Positions 52,341-61,789 of a stretch of 64,000 nucleotides of DNA are shown here, one piece after another (within the stretch, counting starts at the first letter, position 1; every line of letters begins with the position of its first letter). The position numbers and the translations under genes were made by a program. Source of the DNA: Mesonia sp008017825 (GTDB taxonomy: Bacteria > Bacteroidota > Bacteroidia > Flavobacteriales > Flavobacteriaceae). The stretch spans positions 372,001-436,000 of the forward strand of contig NZ_VRLS01000086.1 in NCBI RefSeq assembly GCF_008017825.1, written 5' to 3'. Under the pieces are notes generated by a model, which was given only the letters and a program-made list of their open reading frames with translations, did not search any database and had not been told where the DNA came from.

Positions 52341-53762
52341 ATGGCAGAGCAGGGAAAAGATAATTTTAGAGATACCATTGGGACTCTCAATGAAGAGGGA
52401 AAACGAGCTTGGGTCTTTCCTAAAAAACCTGTAGGTAAGTGGTATGAATATAGAAAATATGTGAGCTATATTCTTTTACTCTTTTTATTTACTGCTCCTT
52501 TTATAAAAATAAACGGAAATCAATTTTTACTTTTTAATGTATTAGAACGACGTTTTAACGTTTTTGGATTTCCTTTTTGGCCGCAAGACTTCTATATTTT
52601 CGTTATGGTCATGTTGGTAGGAGTACTGTTTGTTATTCTTTTTACAGTAGCATTCGGTCGGCTATTTTGCGGTTGGATATGTCCCCAAACTATTTTTATG
52701 GAAATGGTCTTTCGTCGCATAGAGTATTGGATAGATGGAGATCGAGGCAAACAAATGCGATTGGCTAAAATGCCGTGGAACAAAGAAAAAATTTTAAAGC
52801 GTACTTTAAAATGGTCTGTATTTCTAATAATTTCATTTTTAATTGCCAATATCTTTTTAGCCTACCTTATCGGAAGCGATCGGTTAGTGCGTTATATTAC
52901 TGATGGACCTTCCCAGCATGGGAGCACTTTAATCTCCCTTATTATTTTTACGGGTGTATTCTATTTTGTGTTTGCATGGTTTCGTGAGCAGGTATGTATA
53001 ATTGTTTGTCCTTATGGTAGGTTGCAGGGGGTTTTACTCGATAAAAAATCTATTGTGGTAGCTTATGACCATAAACGCGGAGAAAAAGAAAAAGGCCGAG
53101 CAAAATTTAAAAAGAAAGAAAATCGAGCTGCAACAGGAAAAGGCGATTGTATTGATTGTTCTCAATGTGTACAAGTATGCCCTACAGGTATAGATATACG
53201 TAACGGTACACAGTTAGAGTGTGTAAACTGTACAGCTTGTATTGATGCTTGTAACAGTATGATGGAGGCGGTAGATTTACCCAAAGGTTTAATACGATAT
53301 GCTAGCGAAGAAAATATCGAAGAGAAAACTAAATTTGAGTTTTCTCCACGTCTAAAAGGATACACTATCGTTCTTGGAATCTTAATCACTGTTTTAGTAG
53401 GAATGTTGTTTTTACGAAATGATGTTGAAGCAGATATTTTACGACTACCAGGCCAGTTATACGAACGCAAGGCAGATAATATTATAAGCAATGTTTACAC
53501 TTACAAATTGGTAAACAAGACCAATAATGATATTGAAGATGTCAGTTTTAAACTATTATCTCATAAAGGAAAAATAACAGTGGTAAGTCACGATACTTTT
53601 TCTATTCCAGCTGGGGAGTTCGCAGAAGGTACGCTATTTATAGAGGTTAATGCAAGTGCGTTGAGTGGAGATAAAGATAAAGTAGTTATAGGTGTATTCA
53701 GTAAAGAAGAACAAATAGAAACTACCAGAACCGCATTTTTAGGTCCAAGAAGTTATAAATGA
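52341..53762 (+). CDS. ccoG: Cytochrome c oxidase accessory protein CcoG (FixG/RdxA)
   Basis: Membrane iron-sulfur protein thought to reduce copper during CuB assembly. 473 residues: membrane helices with FCGWICPQT and CIIVCPYGRL, two ferredoxin-type 4Fe-4S clusters (CIDCSQCVQVCP and CVNCTACIDAC), a membrane helix near 345-365, and a C-terminal Ig-like domain (about 375-473). Full length and intact. Follows ccoP and the cupin gene in the same unit. Confidence 0.94.
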   Translation: MAEQGKDNFRDTIGTLNEEGKRAWVFPKKPVGKWYEYRKYVSYILLLFLFTAPFIKINGNQFLLFNVLERRFNVFGFPFWPQDFYIFVMVMLVGVLFVILFTVAFGRLFCGWICPQTIFMEMVFRRIEYWIDGDRGKQMRLAKMPWNKEKILKRTLKWSVFLIISFLIANIFLAYLIGSDRLVRYITDGPSQHGSTLISLIIFTGVFYFVFAWFREQVCIIVCPYGRLQGVLLDKKSIVVAYDHKRGEKEKGRAKFKKKENRAATGKGDCIDCSQCVQVCPTGIDIRNGTQLECVNCTACIDACNSMMEAVDLPKGLIRYASEENIEEKTKFEFSPRLKGYTIVLGILITVLVGMLFLRNDVEADILRLPGQLYERKADNIISNVYTYKLVNKTNNDIEDVSFKLLSHKGKITVVSHDTFSIPAGEFAEGTLFIEVNASALSGDKDKVVIGVFSKEEQIETTRTAFLGPRSYK

Positions 53763-53798
53763 TACTTATTAAAATAGTTCATATAAATTTGAGAACAA

Positions 53799-53939
53799 AT
53801 GGAAAACCAAACTAAAAAAAAATGTTGCAATGGATGTCAAAAAGGACAATCTGGCAATAATCCTTCTTGCAAAGCCAAAAAAATGGTGGAAAAGCTAAAA
53901 GAAGAGAAAAAAAGAAGAATGATAAGCGCTAAAAGCTAA
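53799..53939 (+). CDS. 46-residue cysteine-rich peptide in the cco cluster
   Basis: Short ORF between ccoG and ccoH: 46 residues with four cysteines (C9, C10, C13 and C24: KKKCCNGCQKGQSG then SCKAKKM), followed by a basic helical tail (EKLKEEKKRRM). It starts 36 nt after ccoG and stops 4 nt before the ccoH start, fitting the tight spacing of the operon. The CCxGC cluster suggests metal (zinc, copper or iron) binding. I do not recognise a family. Real translation is inferred from position and composition. Confidence 0.6.
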   Translation: MENQTKKKCCNGCQKGQSGNNPSCKAKKMVEKLKEEKKRRMISAKS

Positions 53940-53943
53940 ACAT

Positions 53944-54390
53944 ATGAAAATTAATTGGGGAATGGGATTAGTAATAGTAATGACTCTTTTTATAGGATTC
54001 ATTTCATTTTTTGTATATCGTATGACGACAGATCATAATTTAGAACACGATTTAGTTACGGAAGGGTACTATCAAAAAGAAATGGAATTGCAAGGTAATA
54101 TTTATGCAGAGCAAAATACAGCTAGAATGAAAAATCCGATAGAAGGATTTAAGAGTAATAGCGGATATTTACTTCAATTTCCGGAAGGTTTTGAGAAAGA
54201 AAAAATTATAGGAGAAGTATTTTTATACAGGCCGTCTAATAAATTATTAGATTTTGAACTTCCGCTAAAGCTTACTAATTCTGCTATGCTCATACCAGAT
54301 TATCAGTTGTTAGAAGGACGTTGGAACATTACCATCAATTGGGAATATGAAGGAACAAAATACCGTTTCCAGAAACAGATAAGTTACTAA
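53944..54390 (+). CDS. ccoH: FixH/CcoH family protein
   Basis: 148-residue single-pass membrane protein with helix at about 6-26 and a periplasmic domain containing VTEGYYQKEMELQG and NWEYEGTKYRF, the FixH pattern. Needed for stable cbb3 oxidase in other bacteria. It begins 4 nt after the Cys-rich peptide and is followed after 2 nt by the SafE-like gene. Confidence 0.88.
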   Translation: MKINWGMGLVIVMTLFIGFISFFVYRMTTDHNLEHDLVTEGYYQKEMELQGNIYAEQNTARMKNPIEGFKSNSGYLLQFPEGFEKEKIIGEVFLYRPSNKLLDFELPLKLTNSAMLIPDYQLLEGRWNITINWEYEGTKYRFQKQISY

Positions 54391-54392
54391 TT

Positions 54393-55100
54393 ATGCTCAT
54401 TACAGCGCTTGTATTTGGTCTATTAGGAAGTTTTCATTGTGTAGGCATGTGTGGACCTATAGCTTTCTTACTTCCAGTAGATAGAAAAAACTCCGTAAAG
54501 CGAGTATTGCAAGTGTTGAGTTATCATGCCGGAAGATTATTTACTTACGGAATTATCGGACTGTTGTTTGGGTTTTTAGGAAGACGTTTACAATTATTTG
54601 GACTTCAACAGCATATTTCCATAGCCATTGGAATACTTATGATCTTAATCATTTTATTGCCTTCTAAAATTTTTAGTAAATACAACGGCTCGAAATTTAT
54701 ATATAAATGGGTGGGAAAAGTTAAATCTGCTTTAGGAAAAGAACTCAAGCGAAAATCAATGGATAGTTTTTTTACCATAGGATTTTTAAATGGCTTCTTA
54801 CCCTGTGGTTTAGTTTATATGGCTGTCTTTGGTAGTCTTGCATCGGGTAGTTGGTGGGAGGGAAGTCTCTATATGGTTTTCTTCGGAATGGGAACCATCC
54901 CCTTAATGACTATTGCAACCTATATTGGAAATTTTCTTAATACAAACTTTAAGAAAAAAATAATGAAAGCTATTCCAGTTTTCGTAATTATTATGGGAGT
55001 ACTATTTATATTGAGAGGTTTAGGATTAAATATACCTTATATCTCTCCTTCATCAACAGTATCTATTGAAGAAGTTTCGGCTAATCACTCTTGTCATTAA
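54393..55100 (+). CDS. SafE/TauE-like membrane protein (urease accessory UreH-like) of the cco cluster
   Basis: 235-residue membrane protein with about six helices, beginning LITALVFGLLGSFHCVGMCGP, the HCxGMCGP motif of the DsbD/UreH-like group, and a second LNGFLPCGLVYMA motif. These Cys motifs are thought to bind or pass copper. The C-terminal tail carries NHSCH, a further potential metal site. In cco clusters this family is common and is believed to serve copper handling. Last gene of the unit. Confidence 0.82.
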   Translation: MLITALVFGLLGSFHCVGMCGPIAFLLPVDRKNSVKRVLQVLSYHAGRLFTYGIIGLLFGFLGRRLQLFGLQQHISIAIGILMILIILLPSKIFSKYNGSKFIYKWVGKVKSALGKELKRKSMDSFFTIGFLNGFLPCGLVYMAVFGSLASGSWWEGSLYMVFFGMGTIPLMTIATYIGNFLNTNFKKKIMKAIPVFVIIMGVLFILRGLGLNIPYISPSSTVSIEEVSANHSCH

Positions 55101-55152
55101 TAAACCAGTAAACTCACGCTAGTAAATTTACTGATTGTAAAGTTCTATCATA

Positions 55153-57717
55153 TTAAGGTCTGCCATATAACGTTTGATGCAAGTAAGGGGCAGTTTTACT
55201 TTGTTTGTTTTTTGCAACTGTCTCTGGTGTTCCAGCCACAACTACTTTTCCTCCTTCATCTCCTGCTCCCGGACCAATATCAATAACCCAGTCGCTTGCA
55301 GCAATGATTTGCATATCATGTTCTACCACAATAACAGTATTTCCTGCGTTTACTAATTTGGTTAACTGAAGTTGTAATTTTTCAACATCAGTGGGGTGTA
55401 ATCCTGTTGTAGGTTCGTCTAAAATATATAAGGTGTTTCCACGGTTTGCACGTTGTAATTCTTTAGCTAACTTAATGCGTTGGGCTTCTCCGCCCGAAAG
55501 TTCTGTGGCAGATTGTCCTAGTCGTAAATAACCTAAGCCTACTTCTTGTAATACTTGAAGAGGGCGTTTAACACGATCTTCATCTTCAAAAAAGGATGAA
55601 GCTTGATCAACTGTCATATCTAGAATTTGAGCAATATTTTTTTTGCGATAAGTAACCTCTAAAGTTTCTTTATGATAGCGAGAACCTTCGCAAACAGGAC
55701 AAGGAGCATATACACTTGGTAAAAAAAGTAACTCTACCATGACAAAGCCTTCTCCTTCACAATTAGGACAACGTCCTTTTCCTACATTAAAAGAAAATCG
55801 ACCTGCAGTATATTTACGGGACTTTGCGAGTTCAGTAGAAGCAAATAATTTTCTTACGACATCAAATAAACCAGTGTAGGTAGCTAAATTAGATCTAGGT
55901 GTTCTACCTATAGGTTTTTGATTGACCACGATCATACGTTGAATCATTTCCGCGCCAGCGATAATTTCTCCCTGAAGAGTTTCTATAGGGTTTTGTTGTG
56001 AAGCTTCATCAAGTTCATCTTCAGATGAGGTTTTATTCCCCAGGTGTTGATTCATTAAATCGACTAAAACCTGACTTACCAAACTACTTTTTCCCGATCC
56101 TGAAATTCCTGTTACACTGGTTAATGTCCTTAGCGGAAAAGAAATCTCTAGGTCTTCTAAATTATTTCGAGTTACTCCGCTTAATTTTAACCAAGCTTCA
56201 GGTTCTCTAGTCTGTGTTTTTTGAAAAGAGTTCTTATTGAAAAGATGAATACCTGTTTTAGATCTTTCTATGTTTTTTAAGCCTTCGGGAAGACCACTAT
56301 ATAAAATTTCTCCGCCACCTTCACCAGCCTCTGGGCCAACATCAACGATCCAATCGGCCTGATGAATTACATCTATTTCATGCTCCACTACAAAGAGGGA
56401 ATTTCCGCTTGCTTTTAATCTATCTAAAGTCTTCAGTAAAGCTTTGGTATCAGCTGGATGCAAACCTGCAGAAGGCTCATCTAAGACATATACCACTCCG
56501 AATAAATTACTACGTACCTGAGTAGCGAGTCTTAAACGTTGATGTTCGCCAGGAGATAGAGTAGGTGTACTGCGTTCTAAAGATAAATAACCTAATCCTA
56601 ACTCTAATAAAACTGAAACTCGACCAATTAAATCCTCGGCAATACGCTGTGCAACGATTTCTTTTTCTTGATGTTTTTCACTTAACTTATTTAACTCTAA
56701 AGCAGATCCATCACTGTAAGGTGAAAAAATGGAGTATAATTTTTTTAAAGGTAATCTTGAAATTTCTGCTATGTCATATCCCGCAAATTTGACAGATAGT
56801 GATTCTTTACGCAAACGTTTACCGTGACAAGCAGGACATTCTTTACTAAGCATGTATTTTTTTACACGCTCTTTCATAAGTTTACTTTGAGTATTTGAAA
56901 ACGTATGTAACACGTGTTTTTTTGCTCCTGTATAAGTCCCCATATAACTAGGTTCGCTCTTTTGTTCTAGAGCTATTTGAACTTCTTCTCGATTTAAATT
57001 GCGGTAAACAGGAACTTTAGGTTGTTCTTCCGTAAATAAAATCCAATCGCGATCTTTTTGTGAAAGGTCTTTCCAGGGTGTATCTATATCATAACCTAAT
57101 GTTACTAATATATCTCTTAAATTTTTGCCTTGCCAAGCTGTTGGCCACGCAGCGATAGCTTTTTCTCTAATCGTTAAAGTATTATCAGGAACCATGCTTT
57201 CTTCGGTTACTTGGTAAACCTTACCAAGTCCGTGACATTCTGGACAAGCACCTTCTGGAGTGTTGGTAGAAAAAGAATCTGCATATAAAAGAGGTTGACC
57301 TTTAGGGTAGTCACCAGCTCGGGAATAAAGCATTCTAAGTAAATTAGATAAAGTAGTAACCGAGCCTACAGAGGATCTCGTAGTACCCGAACCCCTTTGT
57401 TGTTGTAATGCAACCGCTGGAGGTAGACCTTCAATTTCATCAACCTCAGGAATAGGCATTTGATTAAAAAGCCTTCGAGCATAAGGCGATACGGACTCTA
57501 AATATCTTCGTTGTGCTTCGGCATATAATGTACCAAATGCCAAAGATGATTTTCCAGATCCAGAAATTCCTGTAAATACCACCAAAGCATCTCTAGGTAT
57601 TTCTAAGCTTACATTTTTGAGGTTATTTTGTCTGGCTCCCTTTATGGTTACAAAGCCTTTTTTATATTCTTTATGTTCTTTTGGTAGTTCCATGGCATCA
57701 GTTTGAACAAATAACAT
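55153..57717 (-). CDS. UvrA paralogue (UvrA2-type ABC ATPase)
   Basis: 854 residues with two ABC ATPase units like UvrA: Walker A GISGSGKSSLAFG and GISGSGKSSLVS, signature LSPGEHQRLRL and LSGGEAQRIKLA, Walker B VYVLDEPSAGLHP and LYILDEPTTGLHP. Two zinc sites are seen (CPECHG with CPACHG, and CPNCEG with CPVCEG). About 90 residues shorter than standard UvrA, and it lacks the usual UvrB-binding domain, so it is the UvrA2 type linked to drug or damage tolerance, not the main repair enzyme. Met9 (57693, MELPKEH) is the better start. Confidence 0.85.
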   Translation of the reverse strand: MLFVQTDAMELPKEHKEYKKGFVTIKGARQNNLKNVSLEIPRDALVVFTGISGSGKSSLAFGTLYAEAQRRYLESVSPYARRLFNQMPIPEVDEIEGLPPAVALQQQRGSGTTRSSVGSVTTLSNLLRMLYSRAGDYPKGQPLLYADSFSTNTPEGACPECHGLGKVYQVTEESMVPDNTLTIREKAIAAWPTAWQGKNLRDILVTLGYDIDTPWKDLSQKDRDWILFTEEQPKVPVYRNLNREEVQIALEQKSEPSYMGTYTGAKKHVLHTFSNTQSKLMKERVKKYMLSKECPACHGKRLRKESLSVKFAGYDIAEISRLPLKKLYSIFSPYSDGSALELNKLSEKHQEKEIVAQRIAEDLIGRVSVLLELGLGYLSLERSTPTLSPGEHQRLRLATQVRSNLFGVVYVLDEPSAGLHPADTKALLKTLDRLKASGNSLFVVEHEIDVIHQADWIVDVGPEAGEGGGEILYSGLPEGLKNIERSKTGIHLFNKNSFQKTQTREPEAWLKLSGVTRNNLEDLEISFPLRTLTSVTGISGSGKSSLVSQVLVDLMNQHLGNKTSSEDELDEASQQNPIETLQGEIIAGAEMIQRMIVVNQKPIGRTPRSNLATYTGLFDVVRKLFASTELAKSRKYTAGRFSFNVGKGRCPNCEGEGFVMVELLFLPSVYAPCPVCEGSRYHKETLEVTYRKKNIAQILDMTVDQASSFFEDEDRVKRPLQVLQEVGLGYLRLGQSATELSGGEAQRIKLAKELQRANRGNTLYILDEPTTGLHPTDVEKLQLQLTKLVNAGNTVIVVEHDMQIIAASDWVIDIGPGAGDEGGKVVVAGTPETVAKNKQSKTAPYLHQTLYGRP

Positions 57718-57828
57718 ACCAACAAATTCTTAGGTAGTGATTTTAAAATAAAGAATTTTTATTTGACTGATAAAACCACTTTAGAACAGAATTATTTACC
57801 GGCTATAAAATGGTTAAATAACTCTCTT

Positions 57829-58494
57829 TTATATAAAACCTAAATCTTTTAACATGCTTACAAGGTGAGTTACATTATTAGCCTGAAACTGTATACGTAA
57901 TTTATTAAGTCGCTTTTCTATAGTACTTAAACTATTAGGACTCATATTCTTTTCTTTTAATAAAGAAGAAATTTGCTCTTGTGATAATCCTTTTGATAAA
58001 GCACTAATAATTTCTAAATCAAGGTCATCTATTTCTAACTGATTCGGGTCTGAAATAGCATCTTTTACCTCTAGAGATAGAAAGGTCTCATCATTATAGA
58101 CGTTAAGAATGGCTTGTTCTAGTTCTTGTAAGCCTTTTCTTCCTTTGCACACATACGCATCAATTTTTAGCTGAGAAAAAAGCGAATTTATTTTTTGTGC
58201 TCTATCCTCTATAGAATAAGCTATCACCTTTAATTGAGGATATTCTTTTTTTATTTTTGCAATAAGCTCTTCACCACCTTTTAATTCTTCGTTTCGGTAA
58301 TCTTGTTTAAAGGAAAGATCGGTAATCAATAATTGAAAAGGTTCTCCGTCCATAAAAGATCGCTTAAGTTTAAGGTAAGCATCGTCACAATATTGAGAAT
58401 CAACTCTATTTTTAATATTTAATTTATCTAATACACTTATAACACCATGATTGATGCTTTTTAAATCTTCGGCTACTAATACTTTTGTAAACAT
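57829..58494 (-). CDS. Response regulator with LuxR-like helix-turn-helix
   Basis: 221 residues. Receiver domain (about 1-125) with acidic VAEDLKS, phospho-acceptor Asp in LLITDLSFK, the switch region VIAYS and conserved Lys in YVCKGRKG. C-terminal region (about 155-215) has SKGLSQEQISSLLKEKN, a LuxR-like helix-turn-helix. It begins 3 nt after the TPR histidine kinase stop, so the two form one two-component system. Confidence 0.85.
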   Translation of the reverse strand: MFTKVLVAEDLKSINHGVISVLDKLNIKNRVDSQYCDDAYLKLKRSFMDGEPFQLLITDLSFKQDYRNEELKGGEELIAKIKKEYPQLKVIAYSIEDRAQKINSLFSQLKIDAYVCKGRKGLQELEQAILNVYNDETFLSLEVKDAISDPNQLEIDDLDLEIISALSKGLSQEQISSLLKEKNMSPNSLSTIEKRLNKLRIQFQANNVTHLVSMLKDLGFI

Positions 58495-58497
58495 AAA

Positions 58498-60168
58498 CTA
58501 CAGTTTTAATACGGCTTTAAAACCCTGTTGAGGTTGTGTATCAAAAGTAATACTTCCTCCAATAGACTGCATACGGGATTCCGCATAATGCAAACCATTT
58601 TTGTCTTTTAAGAGAGTTCCTAAGCCATTATCCTTATAAGTAATAAATATTTTTGAGCTATTTTGTTCAAATTTAAAAACTACTAATTTAGCTTGACTGT
58701 GCTTTTTCATATTAATTAATAACTCCTGCAATACGCGGTAAATAGTGATTTTTTTCACTTTAGATAAACTTTTCCAATTGACTTTAGATAAAGGAGTATG
58801 AACAATAGAGGTTTCTTTGGTTTTAAAGTTTAAAAATAAGTTTTGAAGTATGACATCAAAAGGTTCTTCACGTAAGAGTACACTGTTTTCTCTAGAGATA
58901 TCTCTTGTTTTATTATAAATTTGGTTTAAATCATCTAACCACGTATGAGTAGTTGGAGATACTGTTTGAGTTTGCACTTTTGTCATCAATTGATAAACGT
59001 CGTTGGCTACTTCATCATGAATTTTTTTAGCAATTCTCCCTTCACTTTTAATAACTTCATTTAATTTATCACGTCTATGCCGCATCTTTAGAATAAAAAA
59101 GGTAGCAATAGAAATTACCAATAAGAGAAGACCGCCACTTTGATAAAATATTTTCTTTTTTTGCTCCCGTTCTTTTAAAAGTTCATTTAAATCGGCGCGT
59201 TCTTTTTCTTTTGCTTTCTCGTATTTAAAGGATATATATTTATTAGCTGCAGTAATTTCCGCGAAAGCGATACTATCTTTTATATGTTTTAAAGCTCGAT
59301 AATCTATATCATTTTTAAGATCCATTTTTAAAGTTAGAACTTCTTCAATTGCAGGTACATTTTGCGTTTCTTGAGCAAGTTGGCTAGCCTTCTCTATCCA
59401 TATTTTAGCAGTTTCTAGATCATTGTTATGCTTAAAGTAAGTGCTTAGATGAAGGTAACTAGTGAGTAGTGCACCCGTAAAGCCTATTGAATCTCGTAAT
59501 TCTAAAGCTTGGTTTAAATGTGTTAAGGCATCTGGATGGTCTTGTCGGGTTTGTAAAACTCCTAGATTATCTAAAGCTCTTGCTTGCTGAATAATGTCTT
59601 TAGATTGCAAGCTCAATTGGTAGGCTTTTTTTAAATAATTGGTAGCTTCAGGATAATTATTTTCTTTGGCATAAGTTACTCCCAAATTATTAATTAGGGT
59701 AATTTTATATTTATCAGAGTCGGTTAAAGTGAGCGCTTTTTGATAATAGGAGCGGGCTTTAGTGTAATTTTTATATTCTCTATAGGTTTTACCTAAATGA
59801 TTATTTAAGCTAAGCTGAATTTGCTTAACTTGAGATGAGGTAGTTTTAACTTCTTCTAAGAGTTTTAAAGCCTCTATGGCAGATTGTTCGCTATCGACTA
59901 AAAAACCTAATTTTTTTTGAATTATAGCTTGATGGTTATAAGCTAAAGCTTCCTTTAGTTTCTTATTTTGAGAGTGTACTAATTGTTGGGACCTGTCAAA
60001 AAAATCATAAGCTTTTAAAAGAGACTCAGTATTTTGGCTAGTTAAATAAAGCTGTTGATAATAGGAAGAGCTATCTTTTAATTGCTCTTGTCCCTTAACG
60101 GAAATAGGAATAAGGTATGTTGCTAAATAAAAGCATAAAAAAAGGAATGAAATATAGCTTTTTTTCAT
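58498..60168 (-). CDS. TPR-containing sensor histidine kinase
   Basis: 556 residues. Signal-like N terminus (MKKSYISFLFLCFYLATYL), periplasmic TPR repeats (about 40-270; e.g. SYYQKALTLTDSDKYK and NNLGVTYAKENNYPEATNYL), one membrane helix (about 345-363), a HisKA_3-type H box (AKKIHDEVANDVYQL) and an ATPase domain with DNGLGT and GLHYAESRMQSIGG. Start is placed at ATG 60168 because the upstream ATG at 60183 would prefix the signal sequence with five residues. This TPR kinase plus LuxR-type regulator is the NarX-like class common in Bacteroidota. The ligand is unknown. Confidence 0.88.
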   Translation of the reverse strand: MKKSYISFLFLCFYLATYLIPISVKGQEQLKDSSSYYQQLYLTSQNTESLLKAYDFFDRSQQLVHSQNKKLKEALAYNHQAIIQKKLGFLVDSEQSAIEALKLLEEVKTTSSQVKQIQLSLNNHLGKTYREYKNYTKARSYYQKALTLTDSDKYKITLINNLGVTYAKENNYPEATNYLKKAYQLSLQSKDIIQQARALDNLGVLQTRQDHPDALTHLNQALELRDSIGFTGALLTSYLHLSTYFKHNNDLETAKIWIEKASQLAQETQNVPAIEEVLTLKMDLKNDIDYRALKHIKDSIAFAEITAANKYISFKYEKAKEKERADLNELLKEREQKKKIFYQSGGLLLLVISIATFFILKMRHRRDKLNEVIKSEGRIAKKIHDEVANDVYQLMTKVQTQTVSPTTHTWLDDLNQIYNKTRDISRENSVLLREEPFDVILQNLFLNFKTKETSIVHTPLSKVNWKSLSKVKKITIYRVLQELLINMKKHSQAKLVVFKFEQNSSKIFITYKDNGLGTLLKDKNGLHYAESRMQSIGGSITFDTQPQQGFKAVLKL

Positions 60169-60349
60169 TCCTCGAAAATACAAACTAAAATTTACAATTT
60201 GGCCGACTTAATTTATTCTATTTTAAATTGAAATAGCAGTACGTATAATTGAGTTTTTATTAGGTTTTACATTTAATATTCGTAAATGAATACAAAGTAG
60301 TTTATGATTTTTTTTGAGGTATAATACAAATGTAATTTGCGGTATAAGC

Positions 60350-60571
60350 TTAGTTTAAATTATTGTCCTTTTTTACTGAAAAGTGAATTCTTTTTAAATT
60401 GATCACCACATAGCCGCTATCTTTTAATCTATTGGGCTCATTTAAATCTATTTTTTTTGTACGGTGAGTTAACTCATTCGTGAAAGGTTGAGTAGCATAA
60501 TTATTTATAATGTTGCTTACAAAAATTATACTGAGTATGGGAGTTAATAGAAAGAGGAGTAAGGGGTTCAA
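60350..60571 (-). CDS. Possible small membrane protein (hypothetical)
   Basis: A 73-codon frame with a TTG start (60571) and no ATG nearby. Hydrophobic N-terminal segment (about 1-23, LLLFLLTPILSIIFV) then a polar region ending KKDNNLN. Codon use looks natural, but length, start codon and lack of a family make it doubtful. It lies 182 bp upstream of the TPR kinase on the same strand. Confidence 0.3.
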   Translation of the reverse strand: MNPLLLFLLTPILSIIFVSNIINNYATQPFTNELTHRTKKIDLNEPNRLKDSGYVVINLKRIHFSVKKDNNLN

Positions 60572-60897
60572 AGCTCTAATTTTTGAGGGGTTATTGACAA
60601 TGCAAAAATTTTAAACTTTGCTAAGCTTTCCTTACGGATTACCGTAACGGAAAGAGATTGCAGTTGATTTTTTTTAAAAAAGCATTAATACCTTCACTAA
60701 AAATTCGTCTTCCTAAATTAGCGTAGAAGCAACTTTATCTGTTAAATAGAAATTTCAGTTTGTGAGATCTCGTTTTAAAGAAATATTTCTTTTCTTCATT
60801 TATAATATGTTATTCGTATTTTTGCCGGTAAATTATTTCATAAATAAGTATTTCATAACCCGTTGCTAATCTTTAATAGATCTTTAAAACACTCTAT
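60572..60897. other. 326-bp gap with hairpin and promoter box
   Basis: Contains the long hairpin CTTTCC-TTACGG-ATTA-CCGTAA-c-GGAAAG (60626-60654, one bulge), an AAAGAAATATTTCTTT palindrome (60777-60792) and a TATTTTTG -7 box (60817-60824) for the PAP2 gene. The hairpin has no following T-run, so it is not a clear terminator. Confidence 0.5.
60817..60824 (+). promoter_or_regulatory. Candidate -7 promoter box for the PAP2 gene (TATTTTTG)
   Basis: Exact TAnnTTTG match with a leader of about 70 nt before the start codon. No good -33 TTTG is seen. Confidence 0.45.
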
Positions 60898-61758
60898 ATG
60901 ATGAAGTTTTTTCTTTTAATATTCAGTCTACTTTTTACCATACAAACAACAACAGCCCAAGAAGATAAATTAGAGTTAGCTAAAGAAGAAAAAGACATTA
61001 CCACTTGGGGGTTAGCGAAGCATGACGCTAAGCTTATGTGGGGAGGGTTTAAGCATGTTTACACCCGACCTTTAGAATGGGATCAAGACGATTTTGCAGT
61101 TTTAGGAGGTGTAATTGTAGGTACAGCAGGATTAAATCTTTTAGATGAAAGAGCTAATAGATATTTTGATAATCAGTCTGACGATGTACCAGGTATAATT
61201 AAAGATTTTGGATGGTATTTTGGGAGTCCTCAAAATAATTACGGGGTAAATAGTGCTATTTATTTAGCAGGCTTATTTACAAAAAGTAAAAAGCTTCGAA
61301 AAACAGGAATATTAATGATTACCTCTGCGAGTGCTGCTGGCCTTATCCAAACTGTAAGTAAAACAGTAACGGGTAGAGCAAGGCCTAATGCCGGAGGAAG
61401 TTTAACTTTTAAGCCTTTTAGTAGTGAAGGAGGTTACCATTCTTTTCCTTCGGGGCATACTATTCTTTCGTTTACAACTTTTTATGCGCTATCCAAGCAG
61501 TTCGATAATATTTGGGTAAAAGGTGCTTTAATAGGTGCGGGTATGGTTTCACCTGTATCTCGTTTATGGTCAGAAGCACATTGGCTTACCGATGTAGCAT
61601 TAAGTACTGCACTTACCGTTTTTGTAGTAGATGCTGTAGATAACTATTTAGATAAAGCAATGAATGACGATATCACCCAAACTGAAAAAAAACAATCTAG
61701 AGTCTCTTGGCAACTACGCTTTGGAGGAACTCAAATTGGGGTGGTAGGAACTTTTTAG
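60898..61758 (+). CDS. PAP2-family membrane phosphatase
   Basis: Phosphatidic acid phosphatase-type enzyme, probably acting on undecaprenyl pyrophosphate or a lipid phosphate outside the inner membrane. Signal peptide (about 1-20, ends TTAQ) and several helices. The three PAP2 motifs are KTVTGRARP (R159-P163 region), PSGH (184-187) and SRLWSEAHWLTD with H228, all with intact catalytic residues. 286 residues; a long N-terminal part precedes the catalytic core. A second Met follows the first directly. Confidence 0.88.
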   Translation: MMKFFLLIFSLLFTIQTTTAQEDKLELAKEEKDITTWGLAKHDAKLMWGGFKHVYTRPLEWDQDDFAVLGGVIVGTAGLNLLDERANRYFDNQSDDVPGIIKDFGWYFGSPQNNYGVNSAIYLAGLFTKSKKLRKTGILMITSASAAGLIQTVSKTVTGRARPNAGGSLTFKPFSSEGGYHSFPSGHTILSFTTFYALSKQFDNIWVKGALIGAGMVSPVSRLWSEAHWLTDVALSTALTVFVVDAVDNYLDKAMNDDITQTEKKQSRVSWQLRFGGTQIGVVGTF

Positions 61759-61789
61759 TTCTGCTTACTTGCTTTAAACATGAGACATA

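Noticed and set aside
55105..55133. CAGTAAA/TTTACTG inverted repeat between the SafE-like gene and the UvrA paralogue
   Set aside because: AT-rich, with a competing palindrome (AGTAAATTTACT) and no T-run, so a terminator call is not supported.
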